NCBI GenBank assembly: GCA_964477295.1
Contig: CAYZEZ010000026.1
Span: forward strand, 1 to 26,098
Source of the DNA: CAYZEZ01 sp964477295
GTDB lineage: Bacteria; Bacteroidota; Bacteroidia; Bacteroidales; SM23-62
DNA: 26,098 nt
Direction of reading: 5' to 3'
Numbering within the stretch: position 1 is the stretch's first letter; each line of letters starts with the position of its first letter. This document shows positions 8,782 through 16,474 of the stretch, one piece after another. Made by a program: the position numbers and the translations under genes. Below the pieces are notes generated by a model. The model saw nothing but the letters and a program-made list of their open reading frames with translations. It did not search any database and was not told the origin of the DNA.

Positions 8782-9954
8782 CTATTGCTCAAAATACAAA
8801 TCTAAAAACATCGGAACAGTCAAAGAACCAACACCGCCGGGTGAATTGGTCAGGAAGGCAATCCCCAGCCCTTCATCCCGGCAGACTGCAATCTCGGCAT
8901 GGTAACCTTCCACAAAGCCACTGTGATAACCTATCTCATGTCCTTTATATCCAATAATCCTCCAGCCCAGTGCATAGTGCTTGGATTCTACACCTTTCCA
9001 TTTTCTGAGGTAAGCCCGTTTGAGTGGGGAGAGAACCTGGGGGGTAAGCACTTTATCGGCAACACTTTCTGATAAGGCGCCGGTATTATAACCGGTCACG
9101 GCCAGTAGAAACCTGCCCAGGTCTGAAATGCTGGCATTGACCCCGGCCGCCGGGTTTGTATTATAGTACCTGTCATTCAGGGGCAGCTCACCGAATCTGC
9201 GATGTGGGAATGCCTTGTTTTCATTGTCAGCAAAAGCTTGAAATCCTGCAGAAGCATTAATCATACCAAACGGTCCAAATACTTTTTCCTTCAGCAGGTC
9301 CTCAAATTTCATCCCTGTTTTAGCCTCCGAGATGGTGTCGTACAGGCTGAAAACGACATTCTGGTACCCGTATAGTTTTCCGGGAACATCGCTGATGTTT
9401 ACAAGCTTCAGGCTGTCGATGATCGTTTTAAATGGAACATTGGCTTCCACCAGGTTATCGTATGCATGGGGAACCAGCCCGGAAGTATGGCTAAGAATGT
9501 GCCGGATAGTCAGGTCACAAGTATTCACTGAGTCCTTCAATTTAAATCCGGGAAGGTAGTCGATCACTTTGTCGTCTAATTCAATAATGCCTTCACTATC
9601 AAGTATCCCTGCTAATACCCCGGTTATTGTCTTGGAGACAGATGCAAGCCTGAAAATGGTATTCTCGTCGATGGGGTCCTTCCCATATGCCTCTTTAACG
9701 CCGTAACATTTCAAATAAATGATCTCACCTTTGTATGTGATAACAATGGCAGCTCCGACTGTTCCGGCGCTGTCTATTAAAGGAGCCAGCAAACTGTCGT
9801 ATTTGAAAACAAGCGAATCCATCCTGGTATACACTTTTTCAATGACAGTAGCTTTATTCACAGGATCCGGGGAGGAAATCACGAATTGGTAAAAGAGCGT
9901 GGCACTAAGAACGACCACGGCAACAATTATAAGTATATGCTTTGGTTTAATCAT
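8782..9954 (-). CDS. Class-C beta-lactamase-like serine hydrolase, membrane-anchored
   Basis: 390 residues of the PF00144 family (AmpC-like enzymes, D-aminopeptidases, esterases). Residues 7-27 are a hydrophobic segment with a short basic front, acting as an uncleaved anchor or signal, so the domain is periplasmic or surface. The serine-hydrolase triad motifs are intact: S105-V-S-K108 (SxxK), Y197-Q-N199 (YxN), and H344-S-G346 (the HxG equivalent of KTG, typical of esterase/peptidase members rather than true beta-lactamases). The motif ILSHTSGL (153-160) is also standard. It lies between GH10 and GH9 on the same strand with gaps of 164 and 80 bp, which suggests a role in glycan use, perhaps deacylating substituted xylan; peptidoglycan-related or general esterase function is equally possible. 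Antibiotic resistance is not implied. Confidence 0.88.
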   Translation of the reverse strand: MIKPKHILIIVAVVVLSATLFYQFVISSPDPVNKATVIEKVYTRMDSLVFKYDSLLAPLIDSAGTVGAAIVITYKGEIIYLKCYGVKEAYGKDPIDENTIFRLASVSKTITGVLAGILDSEGIIELDDKVIDYLPGFKLKDSVNTCDLTIRHILSHTSGLVPHAYDNLVEANVPFKTIIDSLKLVNISDVPGKLYGYQNVVFSLYDTISEAKTGMKFEDLLKEKVFGPFGMINASAGFQAFADNENKAFPHRRFGELPLNDRYYNTNPAAGVNASISDLGRFLLAVTGYNTGALSESVADKVLTPQVLSPLKRAYLRKWKGVESKHYALGWRIIGYKGHEIGYHSGFVEGYHAEIAVCRDEGLGIAFLTNSPGGVGSLTVPMFLDLYFEQ

Positions 9955-10001
9955 TCCCCCTGTAGTGGATTCTATTGCTTACCTGGCAGGATTTTGATCC
10001 A

Positions 10002-10009
10002 CAAACGTA
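10002..10009 (-). promoter_or_regulatory. Candidate -7 element for the serine hydrolase gene
   Basis: Read on the minus strand the octamer is TACGTTTG, an exact TAnnTTTG match, 47 bp upstream of the ATG at 9954. No -33 TTTG was found at the usual ~20-bp spacing. It would allow transcription of the serine hydrolase and GH9 independently of GH10. Confidence 0.35.
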
Positions 10010-10118
10010 ACCCCTTTTCAGGTTTTAATAAGTTTATCAATGATTTTTTTACTAACAAAAGTCTCTTTGAAGGGGTCAAAGTTAGCAATACCAGTGGGTG
10101 TACAAAACTAAATCACTA

Positions 10119-12041
10119 CTAACCTTTTATAAGGATTATAGATTTGTTGGTCAAATCCGTATTCCCCGCGCTGGCTATGCAAATGTAAATACCGGGCAAA
10201 AAGTCCTGGCCGGCCACTTTAAAATTATAGATTCCGGGGTGGGATTGTACCTGGTGAAGCTGCTTTACCAGGCGTCCGCTATAGTCATAGATCTCCAGGT
10301 GAACCGGTGAGGCTTCATCCAAAGTATACTGAATAGTTGTTTCGGGAATAAAAGGATTAGGGAAACTGGTCATTGAAGACAAAATTGCAGCAACATTTTT
10401 CCTCATACCAACCACCGTGGTTTCTATTTCATCTCCACGAATGGAAAGGGTCGACTCATCTGTCATATTTATATCTATCAGGTAAGTAGTGTCAGGGGTT
10501 ACCACTGATATCTCGTATATACCCTTGAATCCCCTTGCATGAAACATGCCCTGGCTGTCGGTAGTGCCTGATTCATTGGTCCACCATTTATTGTACACCA
10601 GGTCATTGTACACATAATAGTTGGGCTTGTAGCTCCAATCGGGCCTTATCATTGCTCCATTCGGGCGCCACATGTATGGTTCATAAAATCCCCACATCAC
10701 AATTTTTTCTGTATTGGGATGACTGAATACCGCCGTGTAAAAATCACGGGTATATGCGGCCTGGATATCCTCATCCCTTGTGTCAATATCAAATTCAGTT
10801 ATCTGGATCGGGAGGCCAAGTTCCCCAAACCTGTCGAGGGTTTTCAAAACATTAGGTATGCCGGTAAGGTTTTCATCAAAGTGGCATTGCATACCGATCC
10901 CGCCAAGCGGTGCTCCTTCCTCTTTCAGGTACTCAATAAGGCGGATAAAATTATCCTGGAAGTCGGCCCTTCCACCACCCTGGATAATATTGTACTCGTT
11001 CAGAATAAGCTTGGGATCAGGATCTGATTCATGCACCCTGTTATACCAGTCAATCAATATTTCCTCCCCAAGGATATCCATGACATCGTGGTTAATGTAC
11101 GGTTCATTGACCACATCCCACTCATAAAGACCATACTGTTTACCAATAGGGACTAATTCTGCAAGGTGGTCATCAATAGCTTTTTCCAATCCGGATGGAT
11201 CGGTTGACAGGTCATGAAAAAATGATGGCATCCAGTCCCAGCCCGGCCATATCAGGTTATGGCCTTTTGCCGGGATATTATTGTCCTGGAACCATTTGGC
11301 AAATTTTGGATAATTACTCCTATCCCAGGCAGATCCGTACCAGCCCCAATTGTCACTGCTACCGCCCATGTAAAAAGGCGTTGTACCAACGTTAAACAGA
11401 TCGCGGTAATGCTCCCGGTATTTATCACCATTTGAAGAATTCTCAATCAATAATTGGGAAATGAACGAACCGAAACCAAAATGATGTTTTTTCATTTCCA
11501 TGGTGATATCAGCACCTTCAACAGGATTACCTGATTTATCGAGTACCTCGATGAAAATATTAGCTTTCCTGTATTCCTCGATGCCTGCTTCGGCTACCGC
11601 TCTCCATTCTGCCTCCTCCTCCATCCCATCGTAAAACAATTCGTTCATAGGCAGATCATCTGCATTCACTGAATTACCCATATTGAGCGCAATGGCATTG
11701 ACGGGAGATTGCAATTGCGGTTCCCATGCATTTGTCCCGGCCGATTTCACATCGATGAGAAACTTTTTTCCAAAAGGAAGCTCAGTTTCTGCATCAGTTA
11801 TAAGACGCGTAGCTCCATTGGCAGAGTTGAACTGGTATTTTGACAGATCTGTAATCCCGTACAGGAGTTCCCCCGGTACAGGCAATCCCTCGCGTTCGGC
11901 TGCAAGAAAGGCCTCAATTTTTCCATCGATATTGTCGGTAATGTCATGTAAATGAGAATTTTGGAGTCCTTTATCGTTGGTTGCAGAAAGGTTAATGATA
12001 ATGATTATGACAGATAGTATTATCAACAAGGCCTTTTGCAT
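10119..12041 (-). CDS. Secreted GH10 endo-beta-1,4-xylanase with type IX sorting domain
   Basis: 640 residues from the ATG at 12041. I prefer this start to the in-frame ATG at 12125 because the protein then opens directly with a signal peptide (MQKALLIILS, then an isoleucine-rich core, cleavage near LSA), while the longer form adds 28 untypical residues. An N-terminal region (~40-155) lacks a clear name; the GH10 barrel spans ~160-480. Catalytic motifs are intact: WDVVNEP with acid/base E313 and QITEFDID with nucleophile E416; HNLIWPGW (261-268) and the final W of GFYEP/W near 450-458 are further GH10 landmarks. After an Ig-like linker (~485-545), residues ~556-640 form a FlgD/Por-type C-terminal sorting module (FPNPF, IYDYSGRLV, LPGIYIC), consistent with type IX export. 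First gene of the GH10-hydrolase-GH9 set; degrades xylan outside the cell or at its surface. Confidence 0.93.
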   Translation of the reverse strand: MQKALLIILSVIIIIINLSATNDKGLQNSHLHDITDNIDGKIEAFLAAEREGLPVPGELLYGITDLSKYQFNSANGATRLITDAETELPFGKKFLIDVKSAGTNAWEPQLQSPVNAIALNMGNSVNADDLPMNELFYDGMEEEAEWRAVAEAGIEEYRKANIFIEVLDKSGNPVEGADITMEMKKHHFGFGSFISQLLIENSSNGDKYREHYRDLFNVGTTPFYMGGSSDNWGWYGSAWDRSNYPKFAKWFQDNNIPAKGHNLIWPGWDWMPSFFHDLSTDPSGLEKAIDDHLAELVPIGKQYGLYEWDVVNEPYINHDVMDILGEEILIDWYNRVHESDPDPKLILNEYNIIQGGGRADFQDNFIRLIEYLKEEGAPLGGIGMQCHFDENLTGIPNVLKTLDRFGELGLPIQITEFDIDTRDEDIQAAYTRDFYTAVFSHPNTEKIVMWGFYEPYMWRPNGAMIRPDWSYKPNYYVYNDLVYNKWWTNESGTTDSQGMFHARGFKGIYEISVVTPDTTYLIDINMTDESTLSIRGDEIETTVVGMRKNVAAILSSMTSFPNPFIPETTIQYTLDEASPVHLEIYDYSGRLVKQLHQVQSHPGIYNFKVAGQDFLPGIYICIASAGNTDLTNKSIILIKG

Positions 12042-12073
12042 GGGGTGAGCAATTTTTAATTTTAATTTGAATC

Positions 12074-12081
12074 TAAATATA
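12074..12081 (-). promoter_or_regulatory. Weak candidate -7 element for the GH10 gene
   Basis: Minus-strand TATATTTA differs from TAnnTTTG only in the last base and lies 32 bp upstream of the preferred start at 12041. It lies inside the longer GH10 frame, so if it is real it rules out the start at 12125. Confidence 0.25.
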
Positions 12082-12150
12082 GCTAATATTGAGGAATGGA
12101 TTCGGGGTTCATTTTCGATATGCAATATCAGCAGGGACGTTTTTTATTAC

Positions 12151-12224
12151 GGGGGTATAGCTCAGCCGGCCAGAGCACGTGGTTCGCAATCACGAGGTCA
12201 GGGGTTCGACTCCCCTTACCTCCA
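12151..12224 (+). tRNA. tRNA-Ala (anticodon CGC)
   Basis: A 74-nt cloverleaf folds without gaps. Acceptor GGGGGTA (12151-12157) pairs with TACCTCC (12217-12223), including the G3-U70 wobble that is the alanine identity element. The D-stem GCTC/GAGC is perfect, the anticodon stem CGTGG/TCACG has one G-U pair, the loop TTCGCAA places CGC at 12185-12187, and the T-stem AGGGG/CCCCT carries a TTCGACT loop. The discriminator base is A (12224); CCA is not encoded. It reads the codon GCG. Its last 16 bases are repeated downstream (see the repeat entries). Confidence 0.95.
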
Positions 12225-12397
12225 CGATCACATAGAAACAAACACCTCCGACAGGAGGTTTTTGCTTTTTTAGACGACCGTTGAAAGCTTGCTTTCATAA
12301 GGGAGGAAAAAAAAGCAAAGAAAACCTTGCGAAGCAAGGTGTTTGTTTTCTATTTGCAGGACTGGCGGTAAGGGGATCAGCGAGCGGTGCGAGCTAC
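12211..12397 (+). repeat. Structured tandem repeat unit 1, starting inside the tRNA 3' end
   Basis: This 187-bp unit begins with the T-arm/acceptor 3' half of the tRNA and is repeated immediately downstream. The first 105 bp (12211-12315) are identical in unit 2. It contains four hairpins: ACCTCC/GGAGGT with a T-tract (12244-12271), TGAAAGC/GCTTTCA (12282-12297), CCTTGC/GCAAGG (12325-12339), and GGTAAGGGGA (12367-12376), which is a perfect inverted complement of TCCCCTTACC at 12398-12407, the start of unit 2. The last hairpin therefore re-creates the tRNA 3' end sequence and its complement. Confidence 0.9.
12244..12271 (+). terminator. Rho-independent terminator after tRNA-Ala
   Basis: ACCTCC (12244-12249), loop GACA, GGAGGT (12254-12259), followed by TTTTTGCTTTTTT up to 12271. 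It lies 20 bp after the tRNA, as expected for the end of the tRNA transcript. Confidence 0.85.
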
Positions 12398-12582
12398 TCC
12401 CCTTACCTCCACGATCACATAGAAACAAACACCTCCGACAGGAGGTTTTTGCTTTTTTAGACGACCGTTGAAAGCTTGCTTTCATAAGGGAGGAAAAAAA
12501 AGTAAAAAATGCCTTGCGAAGCAAGGTGTTTGAATTTTATTTGCAGGACTGGCGATAAGGGGACGGTGAGTGAAGCGAACAC
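12398..12582 (+). repeat. Structured tandem repeat unit 2
   Basis: This 185-bp unit matches unit 1 over its first 105 bp and then diverges moderately while keeping all hairpins. The CCTTGC/GCAAGG stem lies at 12512-12526, and GATAAGGGGA (12554-12563) faces TCCCCTTACC (12583-12592) with one mismatch. The loop between those arms differs completely in sequence from that of unit 1 (CGGTGAGTGAAGCGAACAC against TCAGCGAGCGGTGCGAGCTAC). A third, partial copy of the 17-bp tRNA-derived motif follows at 12581-12597 and ends the array. Confidence 0.88.
12431..12458 (+). terminator. Second copy of the terminator, in repeat unit 2
   Basis: Identical in sequence to the terminator at 12244-12271, offset by 187 bp. 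It has no gene directly upstream other than the preceding repeat unit, so it would matter only for read-through from the tRNA or for transcription started within unit 1. Confidence 0.7.
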
Positions 12583-12597
12583 TCCCCTTACCTCCAC

Positions 12598-13042
12598 TGA
12601 GCAATTGTGAAAAATCTGGCAAAATCCTGTAAATGTTGATGTTACAGAATTTTTTATCTCCTGTTGAAGACTTACCCTTTTTGATTAATTTAAATATTAT
12701 AGATTGAGGCATTAAAATGATAAAACTATACGATTTATAACATTTTATTTATACTTGCTTGGATAATAATTATTAAAAACATGCTAGTATTTGATTGAAA
12801 ATTATATCTATGAATTGGGTCCAACAGTACTATAAATTTGATCAGTAACTATCTTTTAAATGATTTCCAATTTTAACTAAGTGGTTATAAGTAGAAAGAT
12901 TACATGTTTCATTATTATGTTCTAATGAAATTCCCTCAGATTTTTCATGAAATATTAGTCCGAAGGTGTGTTGCTCCAGCTCCGGATTACCCAATATGGA
13001 TTCAAGGATAAAAAACTGGAAATCATTAATCCTTTCTCTTTG
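12598..13042. other. A+T-rich intergenic stretch without a gene
   Basis: About 445 bp between the end of the tRNA-derived array and the stop codon of the sigma-54 activator. It has no reading frame with coding character on either strand; the plus-strand frame from 12968 continues antisense into the regulator and is a shadow. No tRNA fold, strong hairpin plus T-tract or repeat was seen. Confidence 0.6.
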
Positions 13043-14455
13043 TTAATCTGCTTTGATAAAGTTTCTCGAATGGATGCGATGTTTTTTCAACAAAGAATGA
13101 AAATTTGTTCGTTGCATTCCCGCTATTATTGCTGCTTTGCTGACATTTCCTCCTGCCCCCTTCAATGCGGTAACCAGGAACTCCTTCTCAATCCTGCTGA
13201 TCATTTCATTTTTCTTCTGTTGCTTATAGTGTTTAAATTCTTCCCATGTTGAAGGAATATCACCGGTAACCATCTCACTGCGGGCATTCATTATCTCCCT
13301 GGGCAAATGCTTCATATCGATGACCTTTGAATCACAAAAAATGGCTACCCGCTCCACCAGGTTTTTCAGTTCCCTGATGTTTCCCGGCCATGAATATCCC
13401 TCTAAAACCTCCATGGCTTCCATGGAAAAACTCTTTGCCTCTATCCTGCTTGTCTTTCTGATTAGTTCAAGAAAGGAGTTGGCAAGCCTGGCAATATCCT
13501 CTTTTCTCTCACACAAAGGGGGAAGTTCTATCGGGATTACTTCCAGCCGGTAATACAGGTCGTTGCGGAAACTCCCTTCTGCCACCATCTTTGACAGATC
13601 CTGGTTGGTGGCAGTAATCAGCCGGATGTTGATCTGCCGTTCCTCCGTATCCCCAACCTTTCTTATCATTCTTGTCTCAAGCACCCTCAGTAGTTTGCTC
13701 TGAATCTCAAGACTGATATTGGAAATCTCGTCCAGGAAAAGCGTTCCCTCACTGGCCATTTCAAACAGCCCCTGTTTGGTTGATATGGCCCCGGAGTAGG
13801 ACCCTTTGACATGACCAAACAATTCGCTTTCCAGGAGCGTGGGCGTCAATGCGGTGCAATCACACGCTATAAAGGATTTATTCTTTCTCAGGCTTTTTCT
13901 GTGTATTGCCTGGGCAACCAGTTCTTTTCCCGTCCCGCTTTCACCGGTGATCAGGATATTGGAATCGGTCGGGGCAGCCCGCTGGATAATTGAGAAAACC
14001 CGTTTCATGACATCGCTCTCTCCTATGATGCCTTCAAATCCCTCCTGAAGGTTCAGCTCCCTCCTGAGGGCCAGGTTTTCATCCCGCAGTTCCGCTTGAC
14101 GTAAAACATTATTCACATGAATAATGAGCTCATCAGGTGAAAAAGGTTTGCTGATATAATCGGCTGCACCCAGTTGAATGGCCTTCACAGCGGTTTGAAC
14201 GGTGGCATAACCAGTTATAATGATCACCTCCGGGGATATTTCCTTCGATTTAAGTGCCTTCAGAATTTCCATCCCTTCGATCTCAGGCAGCACCAGATCA
14301 AGCAGGATCAGGTCATATGCCCCGGATAATGCCTCTCTCAGGCCATCCTTCCCATTCTGAAGATAATGAGCTCCATAGTTTTCCTTCTCCAGTACTCGTT
14401 TACATCCGGTACCGATGGAAGGCTCATCATCGATGATTAAGATCCTTTTTTTCAC
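13043..14455 (-). CDS. NtrC-family sigma-54-dependent response regulator
   Basis: 470 residues from a GTG start at 14455; no in-frame ATG lies close upstream. The receiver domain (1-120) has acidic pair D9/D10, phospho-acceptor D53, T81 and K103. The AAA+ domain (~140-370) has Walker A GESGTGKE (171-178) and Walker B GTLFLDEI (237-244); the sigma-54-contacting loop reads GSYSGA (218-223) instead of GAFTGA, with three conservative changes that keep a hydroxyl at the key threonine position. A Fis-type helix-turn-helix (~425-465) ends the protein. It should bind an enhancer-like site when phosphorylated and open sigma-54 promoters. It lies 96 bp downstream of, and on the same strand as, the sensor kinase, its likely partner. 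The divergent gene has a -24/-12-like promoter and is the probable target. Confidence 0.93.
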   Translation of the reverse strand: MKKRILIIDDEPSIGTGCKRVLEKENYGAHYLQNGKDGLREALSGAYDLILLDLVLPEIEGMEILKALKSKEISPEVIIITGYATVQTAVKAIQLGAADYISKPFSPDELIIHVNNVLRQAELRDENLALRRELNLQEGFEGIIGESDVMKRVFSIIQRAAPTDSNILITGESGTGKELVAQAIHRKSLRKNKSFIACDCTALTPTLLESELFGHVKGSYSGAISTKQGLFEMASEGTLFLDEISNISLEIQSKLLRVLETRMIRKVGDTEERQINIRLITATNQDLSKMVAEGSFRNDLYYRLEVIPIELPPLCERKEDIARLANSFLELIRKTSRIEAKSFSMEAMEVLEGYSWPGNIRELKNLVERVAIFCDSKVIDMKHLPREIMNARSEMVTGDIPSTWEEFKHYKQQKKNEMISRIEKEFLVTALKGAGGNVSKAAIIAGMQRTNFHSLLKKHRIHSRNFIKAD

Positions 14456-14551
14456 AAGATATTTTGTATATAATTAATTGGTTTCGTGTTAATTACCTTG
14501 ATTTTTTTCATTGACTTCTGGTATCTTAATGAAAAAATTATCGCAGTCGAA

Positions 14552-16474
14552 TCATTCGCTTATTTCTTCAGCCTGGTCAAATGGAAAAGCTATACTGAAT
14601 GTTGAACCTTCACCTTCCTTGCTCTCACAGGTGATCTCTCCCCCATATTGTTTTACGATACCATAGCTGATGCTCAATCCCAGACCTGTACCTTTCCCAA
14701 CCGGTTTTGTCGTAAAAAAGGGATCGAATATCCTATCCAGATCCTCCTGGTTGATTCCACAACCCGTATCCGCTATAGTAACAGTACAATAATCATTCAT
14801 ATCCCTTGTGGTTACCTTAATGGTACCTTCCCCCGAAATGGATTCGGCAGAATTTAACAAAATGTTCAAAAACACCTGCTGAAACTGGTTTTTATCTGTA
14901 AGCAATGATCTCATGTTATCTTCAAAGTCTTCGACAAACCTGATATTCCGAAATTCCTTCTGTTTAACAATCAGGGCTATGAGTTGCCTTAATACCTGGT
15001 TGACATCAATATTTTCCTTTTTGGCAGGTGCCTGACGGGCAAAATCAAGTAATTCCCTTACAATCCTGGTGACCCTGTTGGTTTCTTCAATAATCGTATT
15101 CATGTCTTTCTCCGCTGTTGCATCCAATTTTTTGTTCTCCTTAACAAGATAAGCGAAATTCAATATTGAGGTAAGCGGATTATTGATTTCATGTGCAATG
15201 CCCGCAGCGAGTCTCCCTATTGCTGCCAGTTTCTCACTCTGCCCTATCTGCAATTGCGTTTCCCTTAACAGGTTTTTTTCAAATTTTTCAAATGCGTCGG
15301 CCATCTGGTCGATGGCATGGCACAAAAGTCCCATCTCGCCCGCAGGCCTGATCCTGCAACGGGCAGTCAGCTCGCCCTGCATCAGCCGCCTGCAGGTTAG
15401 TACTATATTATCAATGGGTTGCATTATCCGTTTCATATAAAAAAAGGAGAGAAGAAATGCTGATAATGCTGTAAAACAGAGAATCACCAGGATCGACATG
15501 GTCAGGATCTTCTGTGGTTTCCTGTATGGATCTTCGAGGACACCGACATAGAGCGATCCTATAATGTCTCCGTTTACATTAACCAGTGGCTCATAAGATG
15601 TAATATACCAGTCATTCACAACAAAAGCCCGGTCTGACCATACATTCCCTTTAAGTATAACATGTTCATATACTTCGGCACTGAGACGACTGCCTATCGC
15701 CCTTTCATTGCTGTCAAGCATCACATTGGTGGATATACGAAGGTCATCAAGGAATAAGGTAACGGTCCCGGCATCGGTATTTTTTAGCAGCGGATCCGAA
15801 AAGACTTCCTGTTTCATCGCATCCACAATTTCATTGTTCCTGTTCAACAAATACCCGCCCATAAGGATCCCTATCCGGTTATCGTTGTGCAACGAGATAA
15901 AGGGGACAGCGGCGACAATGAACATTCCCCGGTCCTCCTTTATTTTTACCGATGGTCTTGCTTTAGGTGTTGGCAGAATATTGATTTCAGCCCTGTCATA
16001 TATCTCCTGACCTTCCCTTTCAAGCATATCCACAGGTAAAACCACCGTTCCGCTAACAGCTTCGCCCCTTTCGAGAACCTTTTTCACCACAGGATTACCG
16101 GAAACGTCATCGCCCTTCCTGCCTGGATTATGTGCCCGGTAAATGACCCTGCCCTCATTATCTACCAACATAAGAATATCAAGTCCGCTGCTTAGATAAA
16201 TATTCTTTAAGACCTGACCCAGGTCCCCTTCTATCTCCTGTTCCAGAGGAGAATCTATCCGCCTTCTTATAGATACGGCCCTTAATATCTCCTCAACCCG
16301 TTTCACATAATCATCATATATCTTGTGTGCCGTGACCAGATCCTGGTGAATACGGATCTGAACCTGGTTGATAAAGACACGGTTTGTGTATATGCCGATG
16401 ATTACGGCTAAAACCGTGTATGAAAATAAAATAATAATTATTGAACCCAGTATTATCCTGTTCCGGAGTTTCAC
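14552..16474 (-). CDS. Membrane sensor histidine kinase with double-Cache sensor domain
   Basis: 640 residues. The start is GTG at 16474; a stop lies five codons upstream, so a longer form is impossible. TM1 (~7-29), then a ~290-residue periplasmic region of the Cache_3-Cache_2 type (blocks DNEGRVIYRAHNPGRKGDDV at ~105-124 and NDWYITSYEPL at 287-297, ending GSLYVGVLEDPY), TM2 (~322-346), HAMP (~346-398), HisKA with phospho-acceptor H428 in GIAHEINNPL, and a HATPase domain with N-box N537/N541, DTGCG (569-573), FDPFFTTK and GTGLGL (595-600). All catalytic boxes are intact. This sensor class usually recognises small organic ligands in the periplasm; the ligand here is unknown. Upstream gene of a kinase-regulator pair with the sigma-54 activator, and divergent from the REC-GcvH-like gene. 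Confidence 0.93.
   Translation of the reverse strand: MKLRNRIILGSIIIILFSYTVLAVIIGIYTNRVFINQVQIRIHQDLVTAHKIYDDYVKRVEEILRAVSIRRRIDSPLEQEIEGDLGQVLKNIYLSSGLDILMLVDNEGRVIYRAHNPGRKGDDVSGNPVVKKVLERGEAVSGTVVLPVDMLEREGQEIYDRAEINILPTPKARPSVKIKEDRGMFIVAAVPFISLHNDNRIGILMGGYLLNRNNEIVDAMKQEVFSDPLLKNTDAGTVTLFLDDLRISTNVMLDSNERAIGSRLSAEVYEHVILKGNVWSDRAFVVNDWYITSYEPLVNVNGDIIGSLYVGVLEDPYRKPQKILTMSILVILCFTALSAFLLSFFYMKRIMQPIDNIVLTCRRLMQGELTARCRIRPAGEMGLLCHAIDQMADAFEKFEKNLLRETQLQIGQSEKLAAIGRLAAGIAHEINNPLTSILNFAYLVKENKKLDATAEKDMNTIIEETNRVTRIVRELLDFARQAPAKKENIDVNQVLRQLIALIVKQKEFRNIRFVEDFEDNMRSLLTDKNQFQQVFLNILLNSAESISGEGTIKVTTRDMNDYCTVTIADTGCGINQEDLDRIFDPFFTTKPVGKGTGLGLSISYGIVKQYGGEITCESKEGEGSTFSIAFPFDQAEEISE

Noticed and set aside
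8797..8804. Minus-strand TAGATTTG as a separate GH9 promoter.
   Set aside because: It lies inside the serine hydrolase coding region ~95 bp before GH9 and the nearest TTTG is at only 16-bp spacing; chance occurrence is likely.
12042..12125. Longer GH10 start at 12125.
   Set aside because: It would place 28 polar and basic residues before an otherwise perfect signal peptide and would overlap the candidate promoter region.
12209..12597. tRNA 3' end repeats considered as att sites of an integrated element.
   Set aside because: The copies are only ~186 bp apart, with no integrase or cargo gene in between or nearby; kept as a repeat observation instead.
12211..12598. Tandem repeats considered as a CRISPR array.
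   Set aside because: Units are ~186 bp, nearly identical over 105 bp with no short repeat/spacer alternation, only three copies of a 17-bp motif, and no cas genes.
12128..12712. Three overlapping minus-strand open frames with shared sequence (two share a 43-residue stretch beginning MLRK).
   Set aside because: They run antisense through the tRNA and the tandem repeats; their similarity comes from the DNA repeat, and frames antisense to tRNA genes are a well-known annotation artefact.
12968..13252. Plus-strand 94-codon frame at the end of the sigma-54 activator.
   Set aside because: It mostly lies antisense to the Fis-type helix-turn-helix region and shows no protein-like features of its own.
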